Assembly (NCBI GenBank): GCA_012034765.1
Contig: JAAUOU010000050.1
Coordinates: 1-32,712, forward strand
Direction of reading: 5' to 3'
DNA length: 32,712 bases
Source: Pleurocapsaceae cyanobacterium CSU_1_1
GTDB lineage: Bacteria; Cyanobacteriota; Cyanobacteriia; Cyanobacteriales; Xenococcaceae
Both the position numbers and the translations under genes were made by a program. Shown in pieces: positions 1 through 9,770 of the stretch. The notes under the pieces are model-generated. The model did not search any database and was not told where the DNA came from. It saw only the letters and a list, made by a program, of their open reading frames with translations. Each line of letters opens with the position of its first letter. Within the stretch, counting starts at the first letter, position 1.

Positions 1-262
1 CAAAAATCGCCCTAGACACAGTTATTTCTGGACGGGATTATACGGTACGACATGGATATTATCTATGGACATATGTTGGGTGTGGGTTGAAAAGTTAATG
101 AAAACAGCTATCAATAAACTACCATTTTATCTCCGAGGTCTTCAAGCGATGGAACGCATACAGAGTATAACCTAGCGGGGTTGTCACCCCGTCAGCTGTG
201 CCAGCAAGTTTTCAGCCGACTGCCAGAGTTCTGGTAAATTAGCCATGATTTCAAGTGGTTAG

Positions 263-299
263 TAATTTGCTTATTGTTCCCTGAGTAATAAGCAAATTA
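263..299. terminator. Strong hairpin downstream of lepA, probable bidirectional terminator
   Basis: TAATTTGCTTATT (263-275) and AATAAGCAAATTA (287-299) are perfect 13-bp complements around an 11-nt loop. The stem begins and ends in A/T-rich bases, so either strand offers a short U-rich side. It lies about 270 bp past the lepA stop and could close lepA from one side and any left-edge gene from the other. There is no long U-tract, so the terminator role is inferred. Confidence 0.5.
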
Positions 300-340
300 A
301 GCACCTGAATATCCTTTGTCTCGGAGCGCTCACCGATCTG

Positions 341-370
341 GTAGGTTGAGTTGAGGGACGAAACCCAACG
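341..370. repeat. Interspersed GTTGGGTTT-type repeat
   Basis: On the minus strand this reads as a GTTGGGTTTCG stretch followed by CCTCAAC and TCAACC. It closely resembles a repeat I know to be scattered through many cyanobacterial intergenic regions. GTTGAGTT and AACCCAAC can pair with one G-U, giving a small hairpin. Only one copy was seen in this window, so the family assignment comes from memory rather than from internal repetition. Confidence 0.45.
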
Positions 371-568
371 ACTGTCTAGGACGTTGGTTAATGATACGCT
401 TTTAGTTTTTCATCTAGCTTAATAAAAGCGATCGCTGTTTCTAACTATTTAACTATTTGCAGGCTATTAAGTACCTAAACAAAATTAAATATACACTTGA
501 GTTGCTCTTTTCCCTTTTCCCTCTCTTTGATCTTAACTAGGTAATTAATTTTGAGCGACTATTTAAAA

Positions 569-2380
569 TTACTCTTTGCCGATTTTTAAGACCGCCATAA
601 ACGCTTCTTGTGGAACATCTACAGTACCAATAGATTTCATGCGCTTTTTACCTTTAGCTTGTTTCTGCAATAGTTTTTTCTTACGAGAAATGTCCCCACC
701 ATAACATTTTGCTAGTACATCCTTACGCAAAGCAGGAATATGTTCACTGGCAATTATTTTTGCGCCAATCGCAGCTTGGATAGGAACTTTAAACTGATGA
801 CGAGGAATTAATTCTTTCAGTTTTTCGGTTAATGCTCGACCAACATAGTAAGCTTTATCCCGATGCACAATAGTAGATAAAGCATCCACAGGATCTTTAT
901 TCACCAAGATATCTAGCTTAACCAAATGATCTGTGCGATAGCCCAACATCTGATATTCCATGCTGGCATAGCCTTTAGTGCGAGATTTCATCTGATCGAA
1001 AAAGTCAGTAACAACCTCTGCTAAGGGAAGCTCATAGACTAAACAGGTACGACTTTGCGTAAAGTACTTCATGTCTTTAAAAATGCCTCGTCTAGTTTGG
1101 CACAAGTCCATGAGAGTACCCACATAAGTTTCAGGAGTAATTATTTCTACCTTAATAAAAGGTTCTTCAATTTTTTCTCTTTTTTGCGGATCGGGCAATA
1201 GACTAGGGTTATCAATTTCCATTACCTGCCCATCTATGGTGGTAACGCGATAAATTACTGAGGGTGCAGTGGTAATTAATTCGAGGTCATATTCTCGCTC
1301 TAGTCTTTCCTGAACAATTTCCATGTGTAGCAGCCCCAGGAAACCACAGCGGAAGCCAAAACCCATCGCGCTTGATGTCTCTGGTTCATAAGATAACGCT
1401 GCATCGTTAAGCTTAAGTTTATCTAAGGCATCTCGCAAGTCGGGATATTGGTCAGAATCGGTAGGGAATAAACCACAAAAGACCATCGGCTTGGCTTCGG
1501 TATAGCCTGGGAGAGGATTGGGTGCAGGAGCGTCAACCTGAGTAATTGTATCCCCAACACGAGCGTCTGCAACTGCTTTGATTGCAGCCGCAAAGTAACC
1601 TACTTCTCCTGCATGAAGTTCGTCTACTTCTACCTGAGTAGGAGAAAGAATACCCAGTTCATCGATCACATATTCTTTCCCTGATGCCATCAGACGCACG
1701 TTATCGCCTCTTTTAACCGTGCCATCCATAACACGAAAGTAAACCACTACACCTCGATAGGCATCGTAATAACTATCAAAAATTAAGGCTCGTAAAGGTT
1801 GATCCACTGTATCTGCTGGCGGTGGCACATGCTGCACGATCGCCTCTAAAATATCATTAACCCCTAAACCGATTTTGGCTGAGGCTTGAATGATATTACT
1901 ACAGTCTAAACCCACAACATCTTCAATCTCTTGAGCAACTCGCTCTGGTTCTGCTCCTGGTAAATCGATCTTGTTGAGTACGGGAATAATTTCTAAATCG
2001 TTTTCTAAGGCTAAATAAACATTAGCTAAAGTCTGCGCCTCCACTCCTTGGGAAGCATCCACCACCAGCAGCGCACCTTCACAAGCTGCCAGAGAACGAG
2101 AAACCTCATAGGAAAAATCTACGTGACCAGGAGTATCAATTAAATTTAAGACATATTTTTGCCCATCTTTGCCAGTGTAATTCATCCTGGCTGCCTGTAG
2201 CTTGATGGTAATTCCCCGCTCTCGTTCCAAATCCATATTGTCCAAAAACTGCTCTTTCATTTTTCTTTGAGCAACAGTACCCGTATCTTGCAACATCCGA
2301 TCAGCCAGGGTAGATTTACCATGATCGATATGAGCAATAATTGAAAAGTTGCGAATGCGAGATACAGGAACGTCAGTCAT
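569..2380 (-). CDS. lepA: Elongation factor 4 (LepA), ribosome back-translocating GTPase
   Basis: Translational GTPase that acts on stalled or mistranslocated ribosomes in the cytoplasm. The 603-residue length is normal for the family. The GTPase motifs appear in order: P-loop AHIDHGKST (16-24), the RGITI switch I element, DTPGH (G3), NKID (G4) and a SAK-type G5. The EF4-specific C-terminal domain follows, with the typical lysine-rich end before IGKE. The ATG at 2380 gives the expected MTD...[16 protein letters not shown]-terminus. It stands alone, with an A/T-rich 174-bp gap to the divergent small gene upstream and a hairpin well downstream. Nothing is missing. Confidence 0.97.
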   Translation of the reverse strand: MTDVPVSRIRNFSIIAHIDHGKSTLADRMLQDTGTVAQRKMKEQFLDNMDLERERGITIKLQAARMNYTGKDGQKYVLNLIDTPGHVDFSYEVSRSLAACEGALLVVDASQGVEAQTLANVYLALENDLEIIPVLNKIDLPGAEPERVAQEIEDVVGLDCSNIIQASAKIGLGVNDILEAIVQHVPPPADTVDQPLRALIFDSYYDAYRGVVVYFRVMDGTVKRGDNVRLMASGKEYVIDELGILSPTQVEVDELHAGEVGYFAAAIKAVADARVGDTITQVDAPAPNPLPGYTEAKPMVFCGLFPTDSDQYPDLRDALDKLKLNDAALSYEPETSSAMGFGFRCGFLGLLHMEIVQERLEREYDLELITTAPSVIYRVTTIDGQVMEIDNPSLLPDPQKREKIEEPFIKVEIITPETYVGTLMDLCQTRRGIFKDMKYFTQSRTCLVYELPLAEVVTDFFDQMKSRTKGYASMEYQMLGYRTDHLVKLDILVNKDPVDALSTIVHRDKAYYVGRALTEKLKELIPRHQFKVPIQAAIGAKIIASEHIPALRKDVLAKCYGGDISRKKKLLQKQAKGKKRMKSIGTVDVPQEAFMAVLKIGKE

Positions 2381-2554
2381 AAAAATTAATTAGAATTAAT
2401 AATCTTTAAAAGTTACTATTTGATATATTGTAATGTTCATTTTTACTTATTTTCCAATCTGTAACAGATTTTGCTTAAGTTTAAGTTGTGATGAGCCAAG
2501 ATTTCAGTCTATATAGGTAAAATATAAAAAGAATCAGGAAAGCGTTTATGAATT

Positions 2555-2800
2555 ATGAATGATGATCTCTTCAACCAAAATAAATTTGACAATGAAGCAA
2601 TTAAAGACAAAGTTAAAGTCTCTGTCGATCTAGACTCGGAAGTTTTAGAACAGATTAAGCATCTAACCAACGAACCTAGTCGCGTGATTGAAGCTGCGAT
2701 TAAACAGTGGCTGCGAGGAGAGAGAAATGATAACACTGACTTAACCAGAACTTTTCAGCGTAATCCTCCTGTGCCACCTCAAGGAGAATGGAACGATTAA
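2555..2800 (+). CDS. Solitary ribbon-helix-helix (CopG/CcdA-like) small protein
   Basis: This 81-residue protein is acidic at its N-terminus. Residues about 20-54 read KVKVSVDLDSEVLEQIK...EPSRVIEAAIKQWLRG, an alternating beta-strand followed by two helices as in ribbon-helix-helix DNA-binding proteins and CcdA/CopG-type antitoxins. The tail (55-81) is proline-rich and probably disordered, as in antitoxins whose C-terminus binds a toxin. No toxin-sized frame follows it: 2801-3051 is non-coding. It may therefore be a solitary regulator or orphan antitoxin. The ATG at 2555 is chosen because an upstream ATG at 2548 is out of frame and stops at once. The family is moderately sure; the target is unknown. 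Confidence 0.7.
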   Translation: MNDDLFNQNKFDNEAIKDKVKVSVDLDSEVLEQIKHLTNEPSRVIEAAIKQWLRGERNDNTDLTRTFQRNPPVPPQGEWND

Positions 2801-3051
2801 AACCGCGCAGCGGTTAGCTATAAACACGGGAGCAATTAAAAAAGGTATTATTGCTAGGTGGCTCTTGGATCAAAATTCTTGCTCAAGAAACGCCGTTCAA
2901 AAAATGCCTTAACTTCCCCTTGTTCATTGTTCATTGTTCGTTGTTCATTGTTCATTGTTCATTGTTCATTGCTTAAATATCTATAGGTTATAGTTTCAGA
3001 TGTAGTGATCTATTTTTTTGGCAAGTTTCCAGAAATGCCATTTATTTACTA
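2801..3051. other. Intergenic stretch with a small palindrome and a heptad array
   Basis: No open frame of note. It starts with AACCGC-GCA-GCGGTT (2801-2815) immediately after the stop of the ribbon-helix-helix gene, a palindrome of the dispersed type also seen at 13394-13404. The tandem array at 2921-2969 follows, and then about 80 bp of A/T-rich leader to the histidine kinase. Confidence 0.5.
2921..2969. repeat. Heptanucleotide tandem repeat TGTTCAT x7
   Basis: Seven back-to-back copies of the 7-mer TGTTCAT, the third being TGTTCGT. This matches the class of short tandemly repeated repetitive (STRR) heptamers known from cyanobacteria. It lies 80 bp upstream of the histidine kinase start. 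It is too short in period, and has no spacers, to be a CRISPR array. Confidence 0.9.
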
Positions 3052-4785
3052 ATGCTCCCTAAATTTGATTTAAACGATAATAGTAATACTACTGTGTCCG
3101 CCAGCAAAATTGAATGGCAACATCTGGGAGCTGAACTAGTTTTTACTCAGGATCTGGCTGGCAATTATCTCTCTTTTTGGTGGGCAAAGGCAGCTGAATA
3201 TGGCTTAAACTACAATCAGCTAAAAAAGCCAAGTCACGGTCAACTAGACAGCCAAGATATCGATGCTCATATTAGCAAGGTTTTTGCTCCCGTCGATAAT
3301 TATGCTTACTTAGAAAAAGTCCGTCGAGTTATCAAACGACGTTTACCAGAGCAATGTTACTGTTTGTTTCAGTATCAAGATTTTTCTTATTCTTTTGAAC
3401 TGATCATTAGCCCAATTTTACCTCCCCAGGGAGAGCCTCAAGCAGTAATGGTGATGGGTCATTTGTTGAGAGAAACAGAAATGTTTTCTTTTGCCCAAAA
3501 TGAAGTCCCCGCAGCTATTTATAGCTATCAAAAACTACTAAATCAGGTGGTACAACAAATCCGTCGCAGCTTAGATTTAGCCACTATTTATCAGCATACG
3601 GTGCAGAACATTGGTACAACCTTCGCAACTAGTCGCTGTCTTATTTTGGCAAATCATTATAATCATTATAATATTACTCGCCTGTCAGTAAAAGCAGAAT
3701 ATTGCCGTGATGAATATGATTCAACCACCAAATATCAGATTAATTGGTACAAAGAGACTCACTTACAACAGGCGCTAGAATCTAGTTATCCTCTGGCTGT
3801 AGACTTTATCGGCGAAGATCTTTTACAGCGCAAATCTGTACTCGTAATCTCGACTAATAGCAGTAGTCAAGATAATGTTTTAATTTGCTTACAACAGTGC
3901 GATCGCTATCGTCATTGGACAACGGCTGAAATGGAAATGCTGCGGGAAATCGCCGAACAGGTAGAAGCAGCTATTTCCCTAGCTAAACTCTATCGTGAAG
4001 TTGAACAGGCTAGCATCCAAGCAGAAGAAGCCAGCCGTCTAAAAAGCGATTTTCTGGCTAATACCTCCCACGAACTTCGTACTCCTTTAAACGGCATCAT
4101 CGGCTTTTTGAAGTTGCTCTTAGAAGGGATGGCTGACGATCCCGAAGAACAGCGAGAATTTATCGAAGAAGCCTATAAGTCTTCAATTCATCTCCTCAAT
4201 TTAATCAATGACATACTCGATATTGCCAAGATTGAAGCGGGCAAGATGGAACTAGAATTAAATGAAATTGAATTAGATGAGCTGTTTCAAGATGTAGATA
4301 ATTTAATTAATACTCAAGCTAAACAAAAAAACCTCAACTTTCAAATTAAATCCCCCGCAACTCTAACTCCCGTTATCTTATATGGTAATTATCAACGGTT
4401 GCTTCAGATTATGTTGAACCTAATTAGTAACGGCATCAAATTTACTAAAGAAGGAGGTATTGTTGTTAGCGCAGAAGTTACTAACAAGAAAATAGAATGC
4501 CAAGGGATCGAATTTCCTGGCATGGTCAAAATTAGCGTTGCCGATACAGGGATCGGTGTGTCCTTAGAAAAGCAGGATAAATTGTTTGAAAACTTTTATC
4601 AGGTCGATGGTTCGCGAACCAAATCCTATGGTGGCACTGGTTTGGGGTTAGCTATTTCGCAAAAGCTAGTGGAAGCAATGGGAGGCACAATCTCTTTTTA
4701 TAGTATGGGAGATGGATTAGGTTCAACGGTTACATTTACCGTCCCACTAAGTCATTTACCAGTAATTAAGACTGCTCAATCTTAA
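3052..4785 (+). CDS. PAS/GAF-containing hybrid-type histidine kinase (no receiver)
   Basis: Two-component sensor kinase of 577 residues with no membrane segments, so probably cytoplasmic. Residues about 20-140 look like a PAS-type sensor (QDLAGNYLSFWWAKAAEYG). Residues about 160-315 look like a GAF domain, followed by a short coiled linker. The dimerisation/phosphoacceptor domain holds SHELRTPLNG with His340. The ATPase domain has an N-box (NLISNGIKF, Asn456), G1 DTGIGV (about 498-503), an F-box FENFYQVD and G2 GGTGLGLAIS (527-536). All kinase motifs are intact. There is no receiver domain and no adjacent response regulator, so the partner is encoded elsewhere. The ligand is unknown. Confidence 0.9.
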   Translation: MLPKFDLNDNSNTTVSASKIEWQHLGAELVFTQDLAGNYLSFWWAKAAEYGLNYNQLKKPSHGQLDSQDIDAHISKVFAPVDNYAYLEKVRRVIKRRLPEQCYCLFQYQDFSYSFELIISPILPPQGEPQAVMVMGHLLRETEMFSFAQNEVPAAIYSYQKLLNQVVQQIRRSLDLATIYQHTVQNIGTTFATSRCLILANHYNHYNITRLSVKAEYCRDEYDSTTKYQINWYKETHLQQALESSYPLAVDFIGEDLLQRKSVLVISTNSSSQDNVLICLQQCDRYRHWTTAEMEMLREIAEQVEAAISLAKLYREVEQASIQAEEASRLKSDFLANTSHELRTPLNGIIGFLKLLLEGMADDPEEQREFIEEAYKSSIHLLNLINDILDIAKIEAGKMELELNEIELDELFQDVDNLINTQAKQKNLNFQIKSPATLTPVILYGNYQRLLQIMLNLISNGIKFTKEGGIVVSAEVTNKKIECQGIEFPGMVKISVADTGIGVSLEKQDKLFENFYQVDGSRTKSYGGTGLGLAISQKLVEAMGGTISFYSMGDGLGSTVTFTVPLSHLPVIKTAQS

Positions 4786-4800
4786 GGGTAATCAAGAGCT

Positions 4801-4822
4801 AATTTTAATTTTAATTTTAATT
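4801..4822. repeat. Short TTTTAA hexamer tandem repeat
   Basis: Nearly four units of a 6-bp AATTTT/TTTTAA repeat sit between the convergent stops of the histidine kinase and the GT2 glycosyltransferase. GGGTA (4786-4790) and TACCC (4824-4828) flank it and could close a weak stem-loop with an A/U-rich loop. A role in termination is possible but not shown. Confidence 0.6.
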
Positions 4823-4832
4823 GTACCCATGC

Positions 4833-5708
4833 TTAAAACCTGCTACTACGGCGATCGATCATGTCTGCAAGCAAGGCAAATATACTAACTTGAATAGCAG
4901 CGACGAATAAGATTAGAGTAGACTCGGTTAAATCTTGTCTGATAAATACATCCTGAAATAGAGTAACAAGAAAAGCAGCGAAAAATAGTCCAGCAACAGG
5001 AAGAAAGATTCTTAAGGGGGCAAAATATACCCCCATGCGGAGAATTAACTGGACAAAACGCAAGGTGTCTTGAATCGGTTTAATCTTACTCTTGCCTACC
5101 CGATGAAAATAATCAATTGGCTCATAATGAACAATATAATTATTGGTCAGCATGGCGATGGTAATGGTGGTGGTAAAGCTAAAGGTGTTGGGCAGAACGG
5201 GAATAAATTTGACTAAAACATCGCGATGAAAAACTCGCAACCCACTGTTTAGATCGGGAATTTGAGTTTTGGTTACCCACTGAGCAAAGCGTACTAAAAA
5301 CCACTTAGGAATTTTACGCAGATTGGAGTAGCTGACGTTTTTACCAGTCCTTGAACCAACCACCATATCGGCTCTTGCTGCCAAGGTTAATAAATCGGGA
5401 ATGCGTTCATTAGGATAAGTCCCATCTGCATCAGTAATAACTATCAGAGGATACTGAGCCTGCCTGATCCCAGTTTTGAGGGCAGCACCATAACCGCGAT
5501 TATGATTATGTTCGATTAAGATAATTCCTGCCACAGAAGCCAATACCTGGGAAGTGGTATCGGTCGAACCATCATTCACCACAATAATTTCGTACTGATA
5601 ACTGGGTTGTAATATTTGATGTAGATGCTCTACCGTAGCTGCAATAATCTCTTCTTCGTTGTATACGGGAATAACGATGGAGAACGTTGGTAAAAATTCT
5701 TGTGGCAT
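4833..5708 (-). CDS. Family 2 glycosyltransferase with C-terminal membrane anchor
   Basis: Inverting GT-A glycosyltransferase of the polyprenyl-phosphate sugar type (DPM1/ArnC-like), 291 residues. Visible features are the N-terminal FSIVIPVYNEEE strand, VVNDGSTDTT (about 43-52), the metal-binding DAD at 93-95 in ITDADGTYP, and the acceptor-side region around LNSGLRVF. Two hydrophobic segments near residues 232-255 and 264-283 probably anchor it in the membrane. The product is likely a sugar-phosphate polyprenol used for cell-surface glycans; substrate and acceptor cannot be read. It is divergent, by 66 bp, from a large membrane protein that looks like a GT-C enzyme. Such pairs often work together, since GT-C enzymes use polyprenyl-linked sugars. 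Confidence 0.88.
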   Translation of the reverse strand: MPQEFLPTFSIVIPVYNEEEIIAATVEHLHQILQPSYQYEIIVVNDGSTDTTSQVLASVAGIILIEHNHNRGYGAALKTGIRQAQYPLIVITDADGTYPNERIPDLLTLAARADMVVGSRTGKNVSYSNLRKIPKWFLVRFAQWVTKTQIPDLNSGLRVFHRDVLVKFIPVLPNTFSFTTTITIAMLTNNYIVHYEPIDYFHRVGKSKIKPIQDTLRFVQLILRMGVYFAPLRIFLPVAGLFFAAFLVTLFQDVFIRQDLTESTLILFVAAIQVSIFALLADMIDRRSSRF

Positions 5709-5774
5709 CAGGTGTTTGGGCAGTAGCTAGGAGATAAGGCGCAAGCTGTAAAATCGAAGAAAAAAAGGGTTACT

Positions 5775-7539
5775 ATGTTCGACATTAAACTTACTTATCT
5801 TAAAATGTCGATCGCCAAAATAGCTAAATTTCTGTTAGCGACTGAAACTAAACTATACACAAAACTTTCTCTATCCTGGCTCGGCTTAGGTCTATTCTTT
5901 ACGGTAATTTATGCTTTGCTGGCATTGAGACTGGCTTTCCAGAGTGAATATGTGTTTCAAGATGATGCTCGTCAGCATGTCTTTTGGATGAGTCGTTTTA
6001 TCGATCCCGAACTATTTCACAATGATTTGATCGCCGATTATTATGAGTCCATTTCTCCTTGGGGAGTGAAAACTCTCTATCATGGGATGGCGATGTTGGG
6101 AATCGAGCCACAACTCTTGCATAAGTTGCTTCCTGGGATACTCGCTCTGGTTGTCACGGTGTTTAGCTTTGCCGTAAGCCTAGAAATCTTGCCCATTCCC
6201 TTTGGGGCATTTGTGACGACCCTGTTGTTTAGTCAGAATGTTTGGGCCGAGCAAGGAACAATTTCAGGAACAGCTAAAGATTTTGTTTACCCGTTATTTT
6301 TTATTTTCTTTTTATTTTTGGCTGAAGCGATCGCTTTTAGGAGTATGTCTTGCTCTTTTTTTAGGTTCTATATTTTATCCGCCCATGATCTTAATTTTTG
6401 CGGGGGCTTTATTTTGGCAATTATGGCAATTTAAAGGATTTATTCCTCGTTTGGTGCAAGATCGGCAAATTTATCTCTTTAGCTGCATATCTTTAGCGGT
6501 AGCTTTTATTTTGCTTCTACCTTACGTTTTGGCTTCTTCGGCGTATGGTCCCACCGTTACCCTAGAACAAGCAAGAAACATTCCCCAGTTCATGGCTGGT
6601 GGTCGGACTGCCTTTTTTAATGATAATTTTTGGGAATATTGGATTGGCAGTATGCGTTCTGGCATAACACTCCATGAGGCATTAGTTCCAAGTTTAGCGA
6701 TCGCAGGATTGTTCCTGCCGTTATTGTATAAGTTTCCTCAACGTTTTGCTTTACTAAAAAAAATTAGTCCGAAAATTTCTTATCTAAAGGATTTACTAAT
6801 TCCTTCCTTTGGCTGGTTTTTCCTGGCTCATGCTGTGTTGTTCAAGTTATATCTGCCTAATCGTTACGTGGCGCGTAGTTTGCGAGTTGCGATCATTATT
6901 GCTGCTGGGATAACATTAATGGTGCTGTTAGAAGCGGTTTTAAGTTGGGGCAATCAACCTACTAGTCAAGTTAAATCTATCGCAGCCCAATTTGCTACAG
7001 CTTTATTAATAATTCTCTTGGTTGGTTATCCTTTAAGCCAAGACAAATTTCTGGATACCGATTATATGATCGGTTCATACCCTGAACTGTATGAATTTAT
7101 CAAAGAGCAACCCAAAGATACTTTAATTGCTTCTTTAAGCGATGAGGCAGATAACATTGCCAGCTTTACCAATCGCTCGGTATTATCTAGCCGAGAACAC
7201 GCTATCCCCTATCATATGGGTTACTTTCAACCCTTACGGGAGCGTATTTTTGATTTAATTGAGGCACAATACAGCCCTGATCTGGCACTAGCTAAAGATT
7301 TCCTTAAACGCTATGGAGTCGATCTGTGGCTAATTGAAAATTCTAGTTTCAATGTCCCATACCTAGCGGATAATCGCTGGCTAACCGACCAACAGCCAGT
7401 TACCCAGGAAGCAATCAAGCAATTAGAACAGGGAACTATACCAGCGATCGCACTTTTACAAAATACCTGTACCGTATTTCAAGATGATAGATATACTGTC
7501 CTTGAGAGTGCATGTATCCTCAAAGAGCCAAATAGGTAA
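5775..7539 (+). pseudogene. Polytopic membrane protein, GT-C glycosyltransferase-like, frame broken once
   Basis: Two overlapping frames (5775-6434 and 6238-7539) are halves of one protein. The first is coherent up to about 6315, the second from about 6320. Removing one T from the T5 run at 6315-6319 joins them into one frame of 587 residues with no loss. The product has about ten hydrophobic helices, an early loop with VFQDDARQH (the acidic pair is typical of GT-C glycosyltransferases), and a soluble C-terminal domain after about residue 440 with a conserved-looking SLSDEADNIASFTNRS segment. I do not recognise the family precisely. A sequencing or assembly error is as likely as real inactivation, since the downstream part shows no further decay. 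Confidence 0.7.
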
Positions 7540-7589
7540 TTAAGCATTTTCATCTCTAAACAGATCCTTAAGGAATCGTGTATGTCACA

Positions 7590-7607
7590 ATGATTAGCGT
7601 TAATCAT
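7590..7607. promoter_or_regulatory. Interrupted palindrome upstream of ndhF1
   Basis: ATGATTA-GCGT-TAATCAT is a perfect 7-bp dyad about 38 bp before the ndhF1 ATG. It could be a repressor or activator operator, or a hairpin in the leader. No regulator can be named from the sequence. Confidence 0.35.
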
Positions 7608-7644
7608 ATCTTGTAGTTAAGCAATTTATATATCAGATATAAAC

Positions 7645-9657
7645 ATGGAATCGCTTTATCAATATGCTTGGCTAATTCCCGTTCTGCCTTTGTTAGGGGC
7701 AATGATCGTGGGAATTGGTTTAATCTCCGTCAACAAAGCGACTAATAATCTCCGTCAAATAGTCGCTGTCTTCATTGTCTCCATTCTTGGGGCAACAATG
7801 GTCATGTCTTTTGCTCTTCTCTGGAGTCAGATCCACGGACATGAAGTATTTACCCGCACAATCGAGTGGGCTTCAGCGGGAGACTTTCATCTCTCCATGG
7901 GCTACACTATTGACCATCTTAGCGCCATGATGCTGGTGATTGTCACCACCGTAGCTTTTTTGGTGATGATTTACACCGATGGCTATATGGCACACGATCC
8001 AGGCTATGTTCGCTTTTATGCCTATCTGAGTATCTTTAGCTCATCGATGCTGGGACTAGTCATTAGCCCTAACCTAGTCCAAATTTATATTTTTTGGGAA
8101 TTAGTCGGGATGTGTTCCTATCTCCTGATTGGTTTTTGGTACGATCGCCAACCAGCAGCGGATGCCTGTCAAAAGGCATTTGTCACTAACCGTGTTGGTG
8201 ACTTCGGCTTATTACTAGGTATGCTCGGACTTTACTGGGCAACAGGTAGTTTTGAATTTGGTGTAATGGGCGATCGCCTGGGAGAATTGGTTTCCTCTGG
8301 TGCGATCAGCGCCTTTCTAGCAACCGTTTTTGCCATCTTAGTATTTTTGGGTCCAGCAGCTAAATCAGCTCAGTTCCCCCTCCATGTGTGGCTACCAGAT
8401 GCCATGGAAGGTCCTACGCCGATTTCTGCCCTAATTCATGCTGCCACCATGGTTGCTGCGGGAGTATTTTTGATTGCGCGAATGTATCCCGTTTTCGAGC
8501 ATGTTCCGGCTGCCATGACTTTGATTGCCTGGACAGGGGCTTTTACTGCCTTTTTAGGTGCGAGTATTGCCCTAACGCAAAACGACATTAAAAAGGGTCT
8601 GGCATACTCTACTGTTTCCCAACTTGGCTACATGGTGATGGCAATGGGTATTGGTTCTTACAGTGCAGGTTTATTCCACTTGGGAACTCATGCCTACTTT
8701 AAAGCGATGCTCTTTCTTTGTTCTGGTTCAGTCATCCACGGTATGGAAGCGGTGGTTGGACATAACCCAATTCTGGCACAGGATATGCGTATGATGGGAG
8801 GATTGAGAAAATATATGCCCATCACTGCGGGGGCTTTCTTTATTGGTAATTTAGCCATTTGTGGAATTCCCCCCTTTGCTGGTTTCTGGTCAAAAGACGA
8901 GATTCTGGGACAAGCATTTACAGCAAATCCTGCTCTTTGGTTTGTGGGTTGGGCAACCGCTGGTTTAACCGCCTTCTATATGTTCCGCATGTACTTTATG
9001 ACCTTTGAAGGAGAGTTTCGCGGTAATGATGCTGGGATCAAGCAAAAATTAATGGGTGAAACAGGTTTAGCCTTTGGCCCTGGTGCGATGGATGCTGATG
9101 AAGGTCATGGTCATAGTGAATCTCCCCATGAGTCCCCGCTGACAATGGCGCTACCCTTACTAGTGTTGGCTGTCCCCTCTACCCTAATTGGCTTGCTTGG
9201 TCGTCCCTGGAATAATTACTTTGAAGAGTTTATTCATGCCCCAGGAGAAATTATTGAAGCTCATGCCTTTGACAAGAGCGAATTTATTACTATGGCTGGC
9301 TTATCTGTGGCGATCGCCGTTACAGGAATTATTGTCGCTCTACTGATGTATCGGACCAAGACTATCGATCCCCAGAGTATCGTTAATAAAGTCCCCACGC
9401 TCTATCGTTTTTCCCTGAATAAGTGGTATATCGACGATCTCTTCAACAAAGTATTTGTCACAGGTATTCGCCGTCTTGCTAGGCAAATTATGGAAGTTGA
9501 CTATCGCGTTGTGGATGGCGCAGTTAACCTCACTGGTTTGGCAGCAGTTCTTAGTGGCGAAGGATTGAAATACCTAGAAAATGGTCGCGCCCAATTCTAT
9601 GCCCTGATTGTGTTTGGCGCAGTCTTAGGCTTTGTCTTGATTTTTACTGTGGCTTAA
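7645..9657 (+). CDS. ndhF1: NAD(P)H-quinone oxidoreductase subunit 5 (NdhF1), NDH-1L
   Basis: Antiporter-like membrane subunit of the photosynthetic NDH-1L complex in the thylakoid, used in respiration and cyclic electron flow (ferredoxin to plastoquinone) with proton pumping. It is 670 residues long and shows the typical run MESLYQYAWLIPVLPLLGAM, IYIFWELVGMCSYLLIGFWYDR, the Lys-containing NDIKKGLAYSTVSQLGYM helix, and a long C-terminal lateral helix region ending in a last membrane segment. The close match to my memory of NdhF1, rather than the CO2-uptake forms NdhF3 and NdhF4, decides the paralogue. ndhD1, often next door, is not here. A terminator-like hairpin with T6 follows at 9718-9755. 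Confidence 0.95.
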   Translation: MESLYQYAWLIPVLPLLGAMIVGIGLISVNKATNNLRQIVAVFIVSILGATMVMSFALLWSQIHGHEVFTRTIEWASAGDFHLSMGYTIDHLSAMMLVIVTTVAFLVMIYTDGYMAHDPGYVRFYAYLSIFSSSMLGLVISPNLVQIYIFWELVGMCSYLLIGFWYDRQPAADACQKAFVTNRVGDFGLLLGMLGLYWATGSFEFGVMGDRLGELVSSGAISAFLATVFAILVFLGPAAKSAQFPLHVWLPDAMEGPTPISALIHAATMVAAGVFLIARMYPVFEHVPAAMTLIAWTGAFTAFLGASIALTQNDIKKGLAYSTVSQLGYMVMAMGIGSYSAGLFHLGTHAYFKAMLFLCSGSVIHGMEAVVGHNPILAQDMRMMGGLRKYMPITAGAFFIGNLAICGIPPFAGFWSKDEILGQAFTANPALWFVGWATAGLTAFYMFRMYFMTFEGEFRGNDAGIKQKLMGETGLAFGPGAMDADEGHGHSESPHESPLTMALPLLVLAVPSTLIGLLGRPWNNYFEEFIHAPGEIIEAHAFDKSEFITMAGLSVAIAVTGIIVALLMYRTKTIDPQSIVNKVPTLYRFSLNKWYIDDLFNKVFVTGIRRLARQIMEVDYRVVDGAVNLTGLAAVLSGEGLKYLENGRAQFYALIVFGAVLGFVLIFTVA

Positions 9658-9666
9658 AGTGTTTTA

Positions 9667-9687
9667 AGCTATTAGCTCTTAGCCTTT
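9667..9687. repeat. Degenerate heptamer array AGCTATT/AGCTCTT/AGCCTTT
   Basis: Three 7-bp units beginning AGC follow the ndhF1 stop. The 7-bp period is the same as in the arrays at 2921, 13308, 16665, 18770, 18838 and 24477, but the unit sequence differs. Confidence 0.5.
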
Positions 9688-9717
9688 TGATTCATCTTTA
9701 TTTATTTTGTTTTCAAG

Positions 9718-9755
9718 CGATCGCTCTTTCTAGTAATGGAAGGCGATCGTTTTTT
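9718..9755 (+). terminator. Probable rho-independent terminator of ndhF1
   Basis: CGATCG (9718-9723) pairs with CGATCG (9744-9749). The stem can extend inward through C-G, T-G, then TTTC with GGAA, with one bulge, around the loop TAGTAAT. Six T follow at 9750-9755. It sits between ndhF1 and the convergent DUF4336 gene, and the stem appears to be built from a pair of HIP1-like sites. Confidence 0.6.
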
Positions 9756-9770
9756 AATGTCCCTACTTCC

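Larger units (their letters stand above)
1..568. other. Gene-poor left edge of the window
   Basis: No convincing gene lies here. An open frame runs in from the edge on the plus strand (3-98, about 31 residues, stop TAA at 96-98), and an ATG overlaps that stop (98-175, 25 codons). I recognise neither. They could be the 3' end of a gene cut by the window or simply chance. The rest holds a small hairpin (176-191, CGGGGT/ACCCCG), the strong hairpin at 263-299, an interspersed repeat at 341-370, a 6-bp inverted repeat (CCAACG/CGTTGG) just after it, and a HIP1 octamer near 429. Confidence 0.5.

Noticed and set aside
3-98. 3' end of a gene entering from the left edge
   Set aside because: Only about 31 residues, no recognisable family, and a competing frame is open equally far; kept only as a remark.
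2921-2969. CRISPR-like repeat array
   Set aside because: Period is 7 bp with no spacers; it is a tandem heptamer repeat.
8388-8591. Cysteine-rich 67-codon open frame inside ndhF1
   Set aside because: It is a shifted-frame shadow of a conserved ndhF1 stretch and starts without a ribosome-binding site.
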